Source: Mesonia aquimarina
Lineage (GTDB): Bacteria; Bacteroidota; Bacteroidia; Flavobacteriales; Flavobacteriaceae
DNA length: 64,000 bases
Direction: 5' to 3'
Assembly (NCBI RefSeq): GCF_003667275.1
Contig: NZ_RCNV01000010.1
Span: 62,001-126,000, forward strand
Numbering within the stretch: the stretch's first letter is position 1; each line of letters begins with the position of its first letter. The translations under genes and the position numbers were made by a program. This document shows positions 52,764-62,195 of the stretch, in pieces. The notes under the pieces are model-generated. The model was given only the letters and a program-made list of their open reading frames with translations. It was not told where the DNA came from and ran no database searches.

Positions 52764-53603
52764 CTAATTATTAATTTGTTCAACGTTTTTTTCTTGATAA
52801 ATAGCACGTTTAGGAATTGGAATTTTAATTCCGTTTTCATCAAGCGCCTTTTTTACCGCTTCAAGCTGCTCCCAATAAACCGGCCAATAATCTACCGATT
52901 CTACCCAACAACGTGCAACAACTTTCAATTCATATTCTCCTATTTCATCCAGCCATACATCCGGTGGTATTCGCTTTATTATTCTAGGATGTTTGTAAAG
53001 TGTGTTAATAATGATCTCGCGCACATGATCTATATCAGCTTCATAAGAAAATTTCAATTTTAAATCTATTCTGCGTTCATGCTCCATTGTTCGGTTATCT
53101 ACATCACTATTGGAAACATTTCCATTAGGCATGGTAATTATCCTGCCGTCAAAAGTTTTAATTCGCGTATAAAGGATATCAATTTTTTGAACAAAGCCTA
53201 AATTATTATTGACATGAATTAAATCTCCGACTTTAAAAGGCTTAAAAACCAATATTAAAACTCCGCCTGCAAAATTCGCTAAACTTCCCTGTAGAGCTAA
53301 ACCGATGGCAATTCCAGCAGCACCGAAAATTGCTAAAAAAGAAGCGGTCTTAATTCCTAAAATTGAACCAATTATAAAAAACAAAAAACCATACAGTAAA
53401 AAAATAGAGAGACTTTCAATAAAGGTAGTTAAAGATAATTCTACTTTAGATTTTCGAAGGATATTCTTTAAAATTCGCATTGAAATTTTAATCACAAAAA
53501 TTCCTAAGAGTAAGCATATTAAAGCATAAATTATATTAGGCCCTATTTCTACTAGAAAATTTAAGAATTGTGATTTTACTTCAGTCCAAAAACTTATATC
53601 CAT
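52764..53603 (-). CDS. Small mechanosensitive channel (MscS family)
   Basis: 279 residues from the ATG at 53603. Three membrane segments (about 15-45, 58-80, 88-115), the last with the pore signature GAAGIAIGLALQGSLANFAGG, then the beta domain starting FKPFKVGDLI and a cytoplasmic alpha/beta domain. It would open under membrane tension to release solutes. Starts 22 bases after the gene for a PH-like membrane protein, so probably the same transcript. Confidence 0.9.
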   Translation of the reverse strand: MDISFWTEVKSQFLNFLVEIGPNIIYALICLLLGIFVIKISMRILKNILRKSKVELSLTTFIESLSIFLLYGFLFFIIGSILGIKTASFLAIFGAAGIAIGLALQGSLANFAGGVLILVFKPFKVGDLIHVNNNLGFVQKIDILYTRIKTFDGRIITMPNGNVSNSDVDNRTMEHERRIDLKLKFSYEADIDHVREIIINTLYKHPRIIKRIPPDVWLDEIGEYELKVVARCWVESVDYWPVYWEQLEAVKKALDENGIKIPIPKRAIYQEKNVEQINN

Positions 53604-53625
53604 CGCTTGTATTTTAAAGCTTAAT

Positions 53626-54120
53626 TTACAATTTTTTCTGATCAAGTCTTTGTTGTGCTTGCATCAAACTTTTTTGCAATTCTTGATATTGTGTTGTTGC
53701 TATAATTATTTTTTCAGGTTGGTTTTTTAACCGAAAACTTAAACCCAGACCAGATTGAGCACAAAAAAAGGTTTTGCCTCCATAGCCCAATTTCCAACCC
53801 ATTCCGTAATACCAAGGAATAGTTTCTTTCTGAAAACTATCTGTCTTTATTTCATCTATCGTATAAGCTTTTCTTATACGTCCTGCACCAAAACGTAAAC
53901 ACAGTTCATTTTCACTAACTTCAATTCTTAATTGATACAAATGATAAAATAACAAGCACAGAAAAACTAAGGAAATTAATAAGGTTAACACTGCTAATTG
54001 ATTAGCTGCTGGATTTAACAGTAGATTTACAATAGCTATTGACACAAACAAAATCAGCATCCCCACAGGAATGCTGATAATATAACTTATAATTCTTTCT
54101 TTATATAAAATACGACTCAT
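53626..54120 (-). CDS. Membrane protein with bacterial PH-like domain
   Basis: 164 residues. Two hydrophobic helices (about 14-33 and 40-62) are followed by a beta-rich region (LRIEVSENELCLRFGAGRI, then YTIDEIKTDSF, ending in a helix) that fits a bPH-type domain. Its function is unknown. The ATG overlaps the stop of the E1 gene (TAATG), so it is translated as the next gene of that operon. Confidence 0.65.
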   Translation of the reverse strand: MSRILYKERIISYIISIPVGMLILFVSIAIVNLLLNPAANQLAVLTLLISLVFLCLLFYHLYQLRIEVSENELCLRFGAGRIRKAYTIDEIKTDSFQKETIPWYYGMGWKLGYGGKTFFCAQSGLGLSFRLKNQPEKIIIATTQYQELQKSLMQAQQRLDQKKL

Positions 54121-56222
54121 TAATAAGCAAAGATTTCTTGAATTTTAGCTTTTACTTTTTCAGTTGAAGGAATCATTGTTTCTTCTAAGGTAGAATTCAA
54201 TGGGATTGCAGGCATATTTTCTGAACCAATCGTCATAACCGGTGCATCTAAATATTTAAAACACTCTTCCTGAATTTTACCCGATAATGCTCTAGCAAAC
54301 GTATTATCTGAAGGTTCTTCAGTAACTACTAAACATTTCCCACATTTTTTAACCGATTTCATAATGGTTTCTTCATCCAGCGGAGAAAGTGTACGTAAAT
54401 CGACTACTTCAATTTGATCTTGCATTCCTAATTCTTCGGAAGCGTTCATCGCCCAATGCACGCCCATTCCATAAGTAATAATAGACAAAGTTTCTTTTTC
54501 TTCTTGCTTCCAAATTTCTTGCAACACCCAAGCTTTCCCGAAAGGCAACACGTAATCTTCACTTGGTTCTACTGAAGTTGCCCCTTTTGTTCCGGGAACT
54601 TTGCTCCAGTATAAACCTTTATGTTCAAAAATCACTACCGGATTTGGATCGTAATAGGCTGCTTTCATCAATCCTTTTAAATCTGCTCCATTACTCGGAT
54701 AAGCAATTTTTAATCCGCGGATATTGGTCACCACACTTTCTACGGAAGAAGAATGATATGGACCACCGCTTCCATAAGCGCCAATCGGAACACGAAGAAT
54801 CATTGAAACAGGCCATTTTCCGTTAGATAAGTAACAGCTTCTACTTACTTCTGTAAATAACTGATTTAAGCCCGGCCAAATGTAATCTGCAAATTGAACC
54901 TCGACAATAGGTTTTAAACCAACAGCTGACATTCCTACCGTTGACCCGACGATAAATGCTTCTTGAATAGGTGTATTAAAGACGCGATTATCTCCAAATT
55001 TCTGTGCTAAAGTTGCGGCTTCACGAAAAACACCGCCTAATCTTCCACCAACATCTTGTCCGTAAAGCAAACATTCTTTGTGTTTTTTCATCAGTTCTTC
55101 AACTGCGAAAAGGGCACAATCTACCATCACTACTTTTTCAGCTCCTTCGGGAGAGCGTTCTCCTTTTTCTTCGGTGATCGGCGTCGGAGCAAAATCATGC
55201 GTAAATAAATCTTCCGGTTTGGGATCTTCTGCCGCTAAAGCTTCTTGATAACTTTCCTTTACTTTTACGCTAGCCAAAGCTTCAATAGCTTCTAATTCAT
55301 CTTCCGTAAAATCATTTTTAGCGAGCATTTCTTTCATCTTCGGATAAGGATCGCGTGTTTTTGCTTCCTCCAAATCATCTCGATAAAATTCCATTCGCAC
55401 GCCGGAAGTATGGTGATTTAGCAAAGGAACTTTTGCATGAATAAGCATTGGTCTTCTTTCCTTCCGGATAGTTTCTAAAGCTTTATTAATGGTAGTATAA
55501 CTTTCTTCAAAATCAGTTCCATCAATACTAATTGCCTCTAAACCTTTAAAGCCTTGTGCATATTCTGCTGCATTTTGAGCTCTTGTTTCTGCTTCACTGG
55601 CAGAAATATCCCAACCATTATCTTGCACCACATATAAAATTGGCAATTGCTTTAACACAGCCATTTGAAAAGCTTCAGCAATTTCCCCCTCGGTAACACA
55701 AGCATCCCCTAAGGAGCAAACTACAACCGGCTTTTCATTATTTTCTAAGGCTTTATCATGCCCCATATCTTTAAAAAAGGCATATTGCTCGTCGGCTTTA
55801 AAAAGATCTCCCCCTTCACGATAATACATCCCTAAAGCAACACCGGTAGCCGGAATTGCCTGCATTCCTGTTGCTGAACTTTGATGAGGAATTTTAGGTT
55901 TATCGGCATCTTTTAAACTCGGATGCGAATAATAGGTTCTTCCTCCCGAAAAAGGATCGTCTTTTTTTGCCAGCACCTGCAACATTAAATCTTTAGGCTC
56001 CATTCCGATTCCTAATAAAATTGAATCATCTCGGTAATATGGAAAAACATAATCTTGCGGTAAAAGCTGCATTCCAACTGCTGTCTGAATTATTTCATGT
56101 CCTCGAGAGGTTGCATGCACGTATTTAGATACTGTTTTAAAGTTCTCTTCATATAAATCTGTCATTGCCTTTGCTGTACAAAGGTTTGAGAATGCTTTTT
56201 TGAATATATCTTTGGTTATCAT
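54120..56222 (-). CDS. 2-oxoacid dehydrogenase E1, fused alpha and beta subunits
   Basis: 700 residues. The alpha part (about 1-330) holds the thiamine diphosphate motif GDACVTEGE...QDNGWDIS and the HTSGVRMEFYRDDLEEAK end; the beta part (about 360-700) holds GQDVGGRLGGVF, TPIQEAFIVGSTVGMSA, VQFADYIWPG, RVPIGAYGSGGPYHSSS, and VVTEEPSDN. This is the fused form common in Bacteroidota, probably the branched-chain 2-oxoacid dehydrogenase that supplies starters for iso-fatty acids. The E2 gene lies upstream in the same operon, with a four-helix-bundle gene between them. Confidence 0.92.
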   Translation of the reverse strand: MITKDIFKKAFSNLCTAKAMTDLYEENFKTVSKYVHATSRGHEIIQTAVGMQLLPQDYVFPYYRDDSILLGIGMEPKDLMLQVLAKKDDPFSGGRTYYSHPSLKDADKPKIPHQSSATGMQAIPATGVALGMYYREGGDLFKADEQYAFFKDMGHDKALENNEKPVVVCSLGDACVTEGEIAEAFQMAVLKQLPILYVVQDNGWDISASEAETRAQNAAEYAQGFKGLEAISIDGTDFEESYTTINKALETIRKERRPMLIHAKVPLLNHHTSGVRMEFYRDDLEEAKTRDPYPKMKEMLAKNDFTEDELEAIEALASVKVKESYQEALAAEDPKPEDLFTHDFAPTPITEEKGERSPEGAEKVVMVDCALFAVEELMKKHKECLLYGQDVGGRLGGVFREAATLAQKFGDNRVFNTPIQEAFIVGSTVGMSAVGLKPIVEVQFADYIWPGLNQLFTEVSRSCYLSNGKWPVSMILRVPIGAYGSGGPYHSSSVESVVTNIRGLKIAYPSNGADLKGLMKAAYYDPNPVVIFEHKGLYWSKVPGTKGATSVEPSEDYVLPFGKAWVLQEIWKQEEKETLSIITYGMGVHWAMNASEELGMQDQIEVVDLRTLSPLDEETIMKSVKKCGKCLVVTEEPSDNTFARALSGKIQEECFKYLDAPVMTIGSENMPAIPLNSTLEETMIPSTEKVKAKIQEIFAY

Positions 56223-56266
56223 TTTTTTATTTTTTATTCATTTTTAGAACCACGACACACGACTTT

Positions 56267-56680
56267 TTTGAATCAAGACACTTTAAGAGTCAAGACTGTC
56301 AATAAAATTCGAAATTTTACTTTGTAATTTTTGTGCATTATTTATTAAACTCAGATATTTTTCTTCCGGAAGAAAATTTTGACGAAAACAAACTGTCAGC
56401 TGGGTTTCCCATTCATAAGTAGAGCCCAAACTATCTTCTAAGTATTTTACAAAATGCTTATCGGTTCTTTTACTAGATCCTTCTGAAATATTTGAGGCAA
56501 TGGAAACAGAACAACGATTCATTTGACTTCTCAATCCAAATTTTTCATAATCTGGCAAAGTAGAAGTGAAAGAATAATTTTCATCAATCAAATCCATAGC
56601 TTCTATCCAGATTTGTAATTTTTTAAAGTTATGTCGTCTCATTTTACCCCTGTCTTGTTTCTACTTGTCTTGTTTCAAAA
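56267..56680. repeat. Inverted repeats bracketing four-helix-bundle copy 4
   Basis: The left arm is 56267-56297 (GAATCAAGACACTTTAAGAG then TCAAGAC) and the right arm 56652-56680 (GTCTTGTTTCTACTTGTC then TTGTTTCAAAA). They can pair over about 29 bases with a 2-base bulge and a few mismatches. The left arm overlaps the end of the enclosed gene, the right arm ends just inside the E2 gene. Confidence 0.6.
56283..56642 (-). CDS. Four-helix-bundle protein, 23S rRNA IVS family (copy 4)
   Basis: 119 residues. KKLQIWIEAMDLIDENY, LPDYEKFGLRSQMNRCS, IASNISEGSSK, YLEDSLGSTYEWETQL. The most divergent of the four copies. It lies between the E2 and E1 genes of the 2-oxoacid dehydrogenase operon in the same orientation, bracketed by imperfect inverted repeats whose downstream arm overlaps its stop codon, as for copy 1. 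Confidence 0.85.
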   Translation of the reverse strand: MRRHNFKKLQIWIEAMDLIDENYSFTSTLPDYEKFGLRSQMNRCSVSIASNISEGSSKRTDKHFVKYLEDSLGSTYEWETQLTVCFRQNFLPEEKYLSLINNAQKLQSKISNFIDSLDS

Positions 56681-57979
56681 CCTCCTTTTTATATTAAAAT
56701 CTTCAAAATAATCGGCAACGCGACGCAAAAAACTACCACCTAAAAATCCATCGACTACGCGATGATCAAATGATAGGGATAAGTACATCATACTTCTGAT
56801 TTCAATTTTATCGCCATCTTCGTATTCCATTACCTCTGCCCTCTTTTTGATAATCCCGGTTGCTAGAATAGCAACTTCAGGCTGATTAATAATTGGTGTT
56901 CCCATTAAGCTTCCGAATGTCCCAACATTGGAGATAGTAAAAGTACTTCCGCTGGTATCGTCGTGTTTCAATTTATTATTTCGAGCTTTATCAGCCAACT
57001 GATTTACCTCTTTTGCAATTGTTTGTAAATCTTTTTCATTCGCTTCTTTTACGACAGGAACAATTAAATTTCCACTTGGTAAAGCGGTAGCCATCCCGAT
57101 ATTTATGGATTCTTTTTTAATGATATTTTTCCCATCAACACTTACATTAATCATCGGAAAATCTTGAACCGCTTTTGCTACAGCTTCAACAAATAATGGG
57201 GTAAAAGTTAATTTTTCACCGTATTTCTCCTGAAAGGCTTTTTTATTAGCATTTCTCCAATTTACCATTTCAGTTAAATCAGCTTCCACATAAGCGGTTA
57301 CGTGTGGAGAAGTATGTTTAGAAAACACCATATGATCTGCTATCATTTGGCGCATTCTGTCCATTTCTACAATTTCTCCTTTTCCTTTATCTAATTTTAA
57401 ATCTGGAACTTGAAAACCATTGTTTTCAGGAATAGCTTGTGCAAATTGTGCCGGCCGCCCTTCTTCAATATACTTAAAAATATCGCTTTTTCGTAAACGC
57501 CCCTCGTGACCGGTTGCAGGGATTCGCGCTAATTCTTCATAACTGATATAATAATCTTTCGCTATATTTTGAATTAAAGGAGAAAAAAAGGTATTCTGAT
57601 TTTCATTTAGCGTATAACTTTTAGAAGTAGAAACCGCTGGTTTTTTTTTAGCAGCTTTTTTAGGAGCTACCGCTTCTTTTGGTTTGTCCGGCGACTTTTT
57701 TTCTGTTTGCTTTTTTGTAGGCTTAGCCGATTGATCTGCTGAAGCTTCAATTTTTGCAATGACTTGCCCTACTTGCACCACTGTATCTGCTTGTGCTAAA
57801 ATTTCGGTTACTTTTCCGTTGGCAGGCGCAGGAACTTCAGAATCTACTTTATCGGTAGCGACTTCTAAAATTATTTGATCTTTTTCTATTTCATCTCCTT
57901 CATTTACCAACCAATTAATGATGGTTCCTTCAGAAATGCTTTCACCCATTTTGGGTAATTTAAACTCTATTGTTGACAT
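56675..57979 (-). CDS. 2-oxoacid dehydrogenase E2 (dihydrolipoyl acyltransferase)
   Basis: 434 residues. The lipoyl domain (about 3-78) has the modified Lys at 44 in EVATDKVDSEVPAP; a Lys/Pro/Ala linker follows (about 83-118); the E3-binding domain is about 131-172 (ISYEELARIPATGHEGRLRKSDI); the catalytic domain has FTPLFVEAVAKAV and the active-site SFDHRVVDGFLGG. It forms the core of the complex with the fused E1 downstream. The E3 gene is not in the window. Confidence 0.92.
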   Translation of the reverse strand: MSTIEFKLPKMGESISEGTIINWLVNEGDEIEKDQIILEVATDKVDSEVPAPANGKVTEILAQADTVVQVGQVIAKIEASADQSAKPTKKQTEKKSPDKPKEAVAPKKAAKKKPAVSTSKSYTLNENQNTFFSPLIQNIAKDYYISYEELARIPATGHEGRLRKSDIFKYIEEGRPAQFAQAIPENNGFQVPDLKLDKGKGEIVEMDRMRQMIADHMVFSKHTSPHVTAYVEADLTEMVNWRNANKKAFQEKYGEKLTFTPLFVEAVAKAVQDFPMINVSVDGKNIIKKESINIGMATALPSGNLIVPVVKEANEKDLQTIAKEVNQLADKARNNKLKHDDTSGSTFTISNVGTFGSLMGTPIINQPEVAILATGIIKKRAEVMEYEDGDKIEIRSMMYLSLSFDHRVVDGFLGGSFLRRVADYFEDFNIKRRF

Positions 57980-58016
57980 AAATAAGCTTATGTAATCGTT
58001 ATATTTTGTACGTAAA

Positions 58017-58024
58017 CAAAAATA
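58017..58024 (-). promoter_or_regulatory. Bacteroidota -7 box before the E2 gene
   Basis: On the - strand TATTTTTG fits TAnnTTTG and lies 37 bases before the E2 ATG. No -33 TTTG is seen at 19 bases. It is preceded by an inverted repeat AAGCATAAAATGCTT that could be an operator. Confidence 0.5.
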
Positions 58025-58108
58025 GCATTTTATGCTTATTTATAGGGCTTATTTTCAGCTTTTAGTAGAAATCAATTACTTTTTTCTAAGATATTTTAAA
58101 AATAGTAA

Positions 58109-59809
58109 TGCAAAAGAGGTCGTCTAAAAACAAATTAGGCGACCTTTTATATTTTGCATTATTCTCACCTCTTTTACTATTTGTTGGTTACAATTCATTA
58201 ATAGCTTTTAAAAATATGGCTTAGCGATGATTATATTGCTAAGCTCACTTTTTAAAGGTTATGTACCATTGCAATTAAGTCTATTTCAGTCTCTACCTTT
58301 TCTATTCCTCTTAGCATAAACCTTTTGAAGTTCATATTGTGCTTGATATTACCAAACACAGCTTCAATATCCCAACATCATTGTTTGCGTTGTACTACTC
58401 CTTTTGGACTGAGCAGTTTTCCCTTAGCTTTTTCCTTGAGCCTTATCAGTTTATGGTTTTTTTCAACTATTCTATTGGATTTGGATTTATAACAGAAGGA
58501 ACGGATGGGACAGCCAGAGCAATTTTTCGCTTGATATCGTTCTATCTTTTGTTTGCTACCTGTTGCTGTTGTTTTTTCATAGCTCCCTATGTTTTCCATC
58601 GCATGACCCATCGGACAGTAAATAGTATTGGTCTCCTTGTTGTAAAACAGCCTGTTTGCAGCAAAGGGCTTTTTGTGCTTGCCCTTTTTTTATCCAGCTG
58701 ATCTGTATGGAAATAATTATACTTGACAAAGGCCTCAATATGGTTATCTTCTAAATAGGTCTAGTTTTCATCACTGCCATAACCTGCGTCTGCAGTTAGT
58801 CTCTCTGGTGTTTGATCATATCCATCAATAAAGTCTTTTGCATGCTCTATGAGCGTGGTGGTGTCTGCCGTGGTTTGTACCAATGTAACTGGTGATGAAC
58901 TGATTGTTGGTTGATGCCTGCAGGTTGTAACCTGGTTTTAGTTGGCCATTGAGCATATGGTCTTCTTTCATTCGGATAAAACTGGTATCGGGGTCTGCCT
59001 TACTCATTGAGTTGCGCCCACCTATTTGTTGCTCTTGCCTGTTCTATTTTGCAATGTTCTTTGGTCAGTTCTTTTTGGCATAGTTCAGTTTTTGCTTTAC
59101 TTTTTTGTCAATGGTCTGGGAGACTTCATTGGGGTCAATGGCTTTAAAATCATCTGATCCATTGGGTTATTGCTCTTCTTCCGCATAAACGCTCTCTACA
59201 TATCACCATAAATCTTTAAGTTGTTTTTAAATGCGTGCGCGGGAGGTCTTTATGCTTTCACCCCAAACAAAGGTCTAGCGGTTTGCACTAGCTTCGATCT
59301 TTGTTCCGGCAACATAAATATCTTTTAGACTCAGCTAGCCCTGTTGTGCCAATAAAATAACTACTTGATTGAAAGTTTTTTTTTAACTTACCCTTGAGCT
59401 TGGCTGAGCGGAAATTGCTAATAGTATTGTGATCTGGCTTGATGTAGCCTGATAATCACATAAAATGTACATTTTCTCCTAAAGCTTGCTCAAGCTTTCT
59501 AGAAGAATATAGATTACGTAAATAAACATAGATCAAAATTTTCAATAAGTCTCCTGGGACGGTAACTGAAGGTGCCACCTCCTTTATAGGTTTTTTCTAT
59601 AGAAACAATAGCTATCTGATCTATAATTTCATTAACAATACCCACTGGATAATTCTCTGGAACAAAATCATCAGAACTGGGAGGAAGAAGACTTAGTTGA
59701 TTCTGACCATTAGTCTTCCTAACGGGATTTGATTTCATTCCATGAAAATACAAAATATCAACTGATTAACCATGAAAAAAGACTGCCTTTTTAGACAGCC
59801 TCTTTTGCA
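58109..59809. mobile_element. Decayed IS1182-family insertion sequence
   Basis: The terminal inverted repeats are TGCAAAAGAGGTCGTCTAAA (58109-58130) and, reversed, TGCAAAAGAGGCTGTCTAAA (59788-59809); they differ at two of 22 positions. The element is 1701 bp. It encloses the broken transposase. No target-site duplication is obvious. Confidence 0.85.
58245..59753 (-). pseudogene. IS1182-family transposase, multiply frameshifted and stopped
   Basis: Pieces of one DDE transposase can be read in several - strand frames. The N-terminus at 59514-59753 contains NQLSLLPPSSDDFVPENYPV; a middle piece near 59400-59500 reads YSSRKLEQALGENVHFM; another at 58825-59007 reads [15 protein letters not shown]; and the C-terminal Cys-rich piece at 58378-58611 reads YQAKNCSGCPIRSFCYK. 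A tail reading DIEAVFGNIKHNMNFKRF precedes 58250. Frameshifts and in-frame stops separate all of them, so it is inactive. Confidence 0.9.
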
Positions 59810-59890
59810 TCTAGATTTAGGAACTAATTAAAATTAGCTAGTGGAAGTAATACATGACACTTCTATATTTTTCAGAATGCTTAGTCTTTG

Positions 59891-60859
59891 TTAATTGAGT
59901 GATTCATCAGAACTGCTAACTTCCAGTCTTCCCATAACTAAGGTTTCTAAAATAATCTCCTCTCCATTTGCAGTATTTTCCATGGTAATGTTTTGAGCTC
60001 TTACAATAGTTCTGAAATCGCGAGAAATACTATTTACTTTTACCACATCAATCGTTTCCGATTGTGTGTCTTCCGGATCTAAGTAATTAGGAATACCGTT
60101 TTGGTTGGTGTCATCATCAGCAGGATTTAAAATAAATTCTTCCGGATTAGAACTATTCGCATTTGCGTTTAAATCTTCATACCGCGTTATCACACCATCG
60201 CCATCATCATCATCATCTAAATAATCAGGTATTCCATCGTTATCGGTGTCTAAATAATTTCCATTTTCAATGTCGCTCCCCAATTCATTTAACGTAAGTA
60301 CGTTATCGTTGTCATCATCTATATCTAGAAAATTAGGAATACCATCATTATCGGTGTCATCATCAAAATAATTTCCATTTCCATTTAAATCTTCGTCTTC
60401 AGCTGGTATACCATCATTATCATCTTGGGCTGTTATAGTAGTAATAAGAATTACTTGTCCGCCATTTGTGGTACTATATTCTTCTAAAACTCTAGGTTGA
60501 CTTGGTGGTATGTCATTACAGAAATACTCGCCTCCATTTATGGGTGCATCATAGGTGCGGTACACTATTTTGTTGGTTTGATTAAGATTTATGACAAGCG
60601 AATCTTGTTGTTCTATACCGCTAAATTTTCCTGTGAAATCTGTTCCTGATAGTGATAAAGATAAACTCTCACTAGGTTCAGTGTTGGTAGTGTATAATAA
60701 AGTGATAAGTTGATCACTCGTGTTAACTGCTTCATCTGCTTCACGACAAGCAGTTAGCGTAGCATCTTCATCAAAATCGAATGTAGTTACAATAATATCG
60801 CCATCATCACAAGAAAACAAGCTAAAAGAAACAAGTACTATTAAGAAAAAATTTTTCAT
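59891..60859 (-). CDS. Lipoprotein with thrombospondin type 3-like repeats
   Basis: 322 residues. Signal peptide with lipobox LFSC (Cys 17), followed by DDGD, an acidic stretch like the lipoprotein export signal that sends lipoproteins to the cell surface in Bacteroidota. Residues of about 145-260 form Asp-rich calcium-binding repeats (DNDGIP, DIDDDNDN, DTDNDGIPDYLDDDDDGDG). The rest is not recognised. Divergent from the cysteine desulfurase gene, each with its own TAnnTTTG box. Confidence 0.85.
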   Translation of the reverse strand: MKNFFLIVLVSFSLFSCDDGDIIVTTFDFDEDATLTACREADEAVNTSDQLITLLYTTNTEPSESLSLSLSGTDFTGKFSGIEQQDSLVINLNQTNKIVYRTYDAPINGGEYFCNDIPPSQPRVLEEYSTTNGGQVILITTITAQDDNDGIPAEDEDLNGNGNYFDDDTDNDGIPNFLDIDDDNDNVLTLNELGSDIENGNYLDTDNDGIPDYLDDDDDGDGVITRYEDLNANANSSNPEEFILNPADDDTNQNGIPNYLDPEDTQSETIDVVKVNSISRDFRTIVRAQNITMENTANGEEIILETLVMGRLEVSSSDESLN

Positions 60860-60879
60860 CAGTCTAGAATATTTTTCAG

Positions 60880-60887
60880 CAAAATTA
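60880..60887 (-). promoter_or_regulatory. -7 box of the TSP3 lipoprotein gene
   Basis: TAATTTTG on the - strand fits TAnnTTTG, 20 bases before the ATG. No clear -33 element. Confidence 0.5.
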
Positions 60888-60938
60888 CATCAATTGCTAT
60901 TTTATGGCTTGTAATCTATAAAATTATTTTAAATATTA

Positions 60939-60946
60939 TATTTTTG
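60939..60946 (+). promoter_or_regulatory. -7 box of the cysteine desulfurase gene
   Basis: TATTTTTG followed by C fits TAnnTTTG, 27 bases before the ATG. No clear -33 element. Confidence 0.55.
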
Positions 60947-60973
60947 CAGCCGTAAAGATTATAAATACAAGTT

Positions 60974-62122
60974 ATGAAGAACGTATATTTAGATAGTGCA
61001 GCAACAACACAAATGAGAGCCGAGGTTATTTCTAAAATGACAGAAGTAATGGAAACTTCTTTTGGAAACCCATCTTCTACTCACGCTTTTGGAAGATCAG
61101 CTAAATCTATGATTGAGAATGCGAGAAAAACCGTTGCGAGCTATTTAAATGTTTCTGCTGCTGAAATAGTCTTTACTTCAGGAGGAACTGAAGCGGATAA
61201 TCTGGCTTTAAATAGTGCAGTGAGAGATTTGGGCGTGCAACGAATCATCACTTCAAAAATTGAGCATCATGCGGTGTTGTACACAGTTAATCAATTGCAG
61301 GAATGTTTTGATGTAGAAGTGGAATATGTGAATTTAAAAGAATGTGGAAGTATTGATTTAGATCATTTAGCAAAACTTTTACAAGCTTCAGATAAAAAAA
61401 CACTAGTAAGCTTAATGCATGTGAATAATGAGGTGGGTAATATTTTAGATATCGAGCAAGTAGGAAGACTTTGTAAGCAATTTGATGCTTTGTTTCATAG
61501 TGATACGGTGCAATCTATTGGTCATTTTGAAATGGATTTACAAGAGTTGCCTGTAGATTTCACCGCGGTAAGCGCTCATAAATTTCACGGACCAAAAGGT
61601 GTTGGATTTGCCTTTGTACGAAAAAATAGCGGTTTACGCCCCTTGATTTTTGGAGGAGAACAAGAACGCGGTTACAGAGCCGGTACTGAAAGTGTTCATA
61701 ATATTGTAGGTTTAGCCGAAGCATTAAAAATTTCTTATGATAATTTAGCGGAAGAAAAACCATACATTACTGAAATAAAGAGTTATTTTATTAAACGACT
61801 AGAAGAAGAATTTCCCGGTGTCAAATTTAACGGAGGTTGTGCAGATTTACCAAAAAGCACCTATACCTTGGTGAATGTTTGTTTACCTATTTCAGCTGAA
61901 AAGGCATCTATGTTATTATTTCAATTAGACTTAAAAGGAATTGCCTGTTCAAAAGGTAGTGCTTGCCAAAGTGGAGCAGAGGGCGGATCTCACGTTTTAA
62001 ATGCTATTTTAAATGAAGAAGATTTTAAAAAACCATCTATTCGCTTCTCATTCTCTAAGTTTAATACAAAGGAAGAAATGGATTATGTAATTGATGTGCT
62101 TAAAAAAGTAATCAATGATTAA
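60974..62122 (+). CDS. Cysteine desulfurase (NifS/IscS family)
   Basis: 382 residues. VYLDSAATTQ at the start, FTSGGTEADNLAL, the PLP His in KIEHHAVL, HSDTVQSIGH, the Schiff-base Lys in AVSAHKFHGPKG, and the catalytic Cys in CSKGSACQSG on a short loop. It releases sulfur from cysteine as a persulfide for iron-sulfur clusters or thio-modification. The GSACQSG spacing fits the IscS/NifS group rather than SufS. No isc scaffold genes are adjacent in the window. A bidirectional terminator follows. Confidence 0.92.
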   Translation: MKNVYLDSAATTQMRAEVISKMTEVMETSFGNPSSTHAFGRSAKSMIENARKTVASYLNVSAAEIVFTSGGTEADNLALNSAVRDLGVQRIITSKIEHHAVLYTVNQLQECFDVEVEYVNLKECGSIDLDHLAKLLQASDKKTLVSLMHVNNEVGNILDIEQVGRLCKQFDALFHSDTVQSIGHFEMDLQELPVDFTAVSAHKFHGPKGVGFAFVRKNSGLRPLIFGGEQERGYRAGTESVHNIVGLAEALKISYDNLAEEKPYITEIKSYFIKRLEEEFPGVKFNGGCADLPKSTYTLVNVCLPISAEKASMLLFQLDLKGIACSKGSACQSGAEGGSHVLNAILNEEDFKKPSIRFSFSKFNTKEEMDYVIDVLKKVIND

Positions 62123-62140
62123 TTTTTAAAATAGCCCCCA

Positions 62141-62176
62141 AAAAAAAGCCTAGATCACAAAAATCTAGGTTTTTTT
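62141..62176. terminator. Bidirectional rho-independent terminator
   Basis: The stem CCTAGAT / ATCTAGG is flanked by a run of A on the left and T on the right, between the converging cysteine desulfurase and TonB-receptor genes. Confidence 0.9.
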
Positions 62177-62195
62177 AATTTAAAATATCTTCTTT

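Noticed and set aside
58339-58701. + strand open frame of 120 codons within the IS
   Set aside because: It is the antisense of the C-terminal part of the IS1182 transposase remnant.
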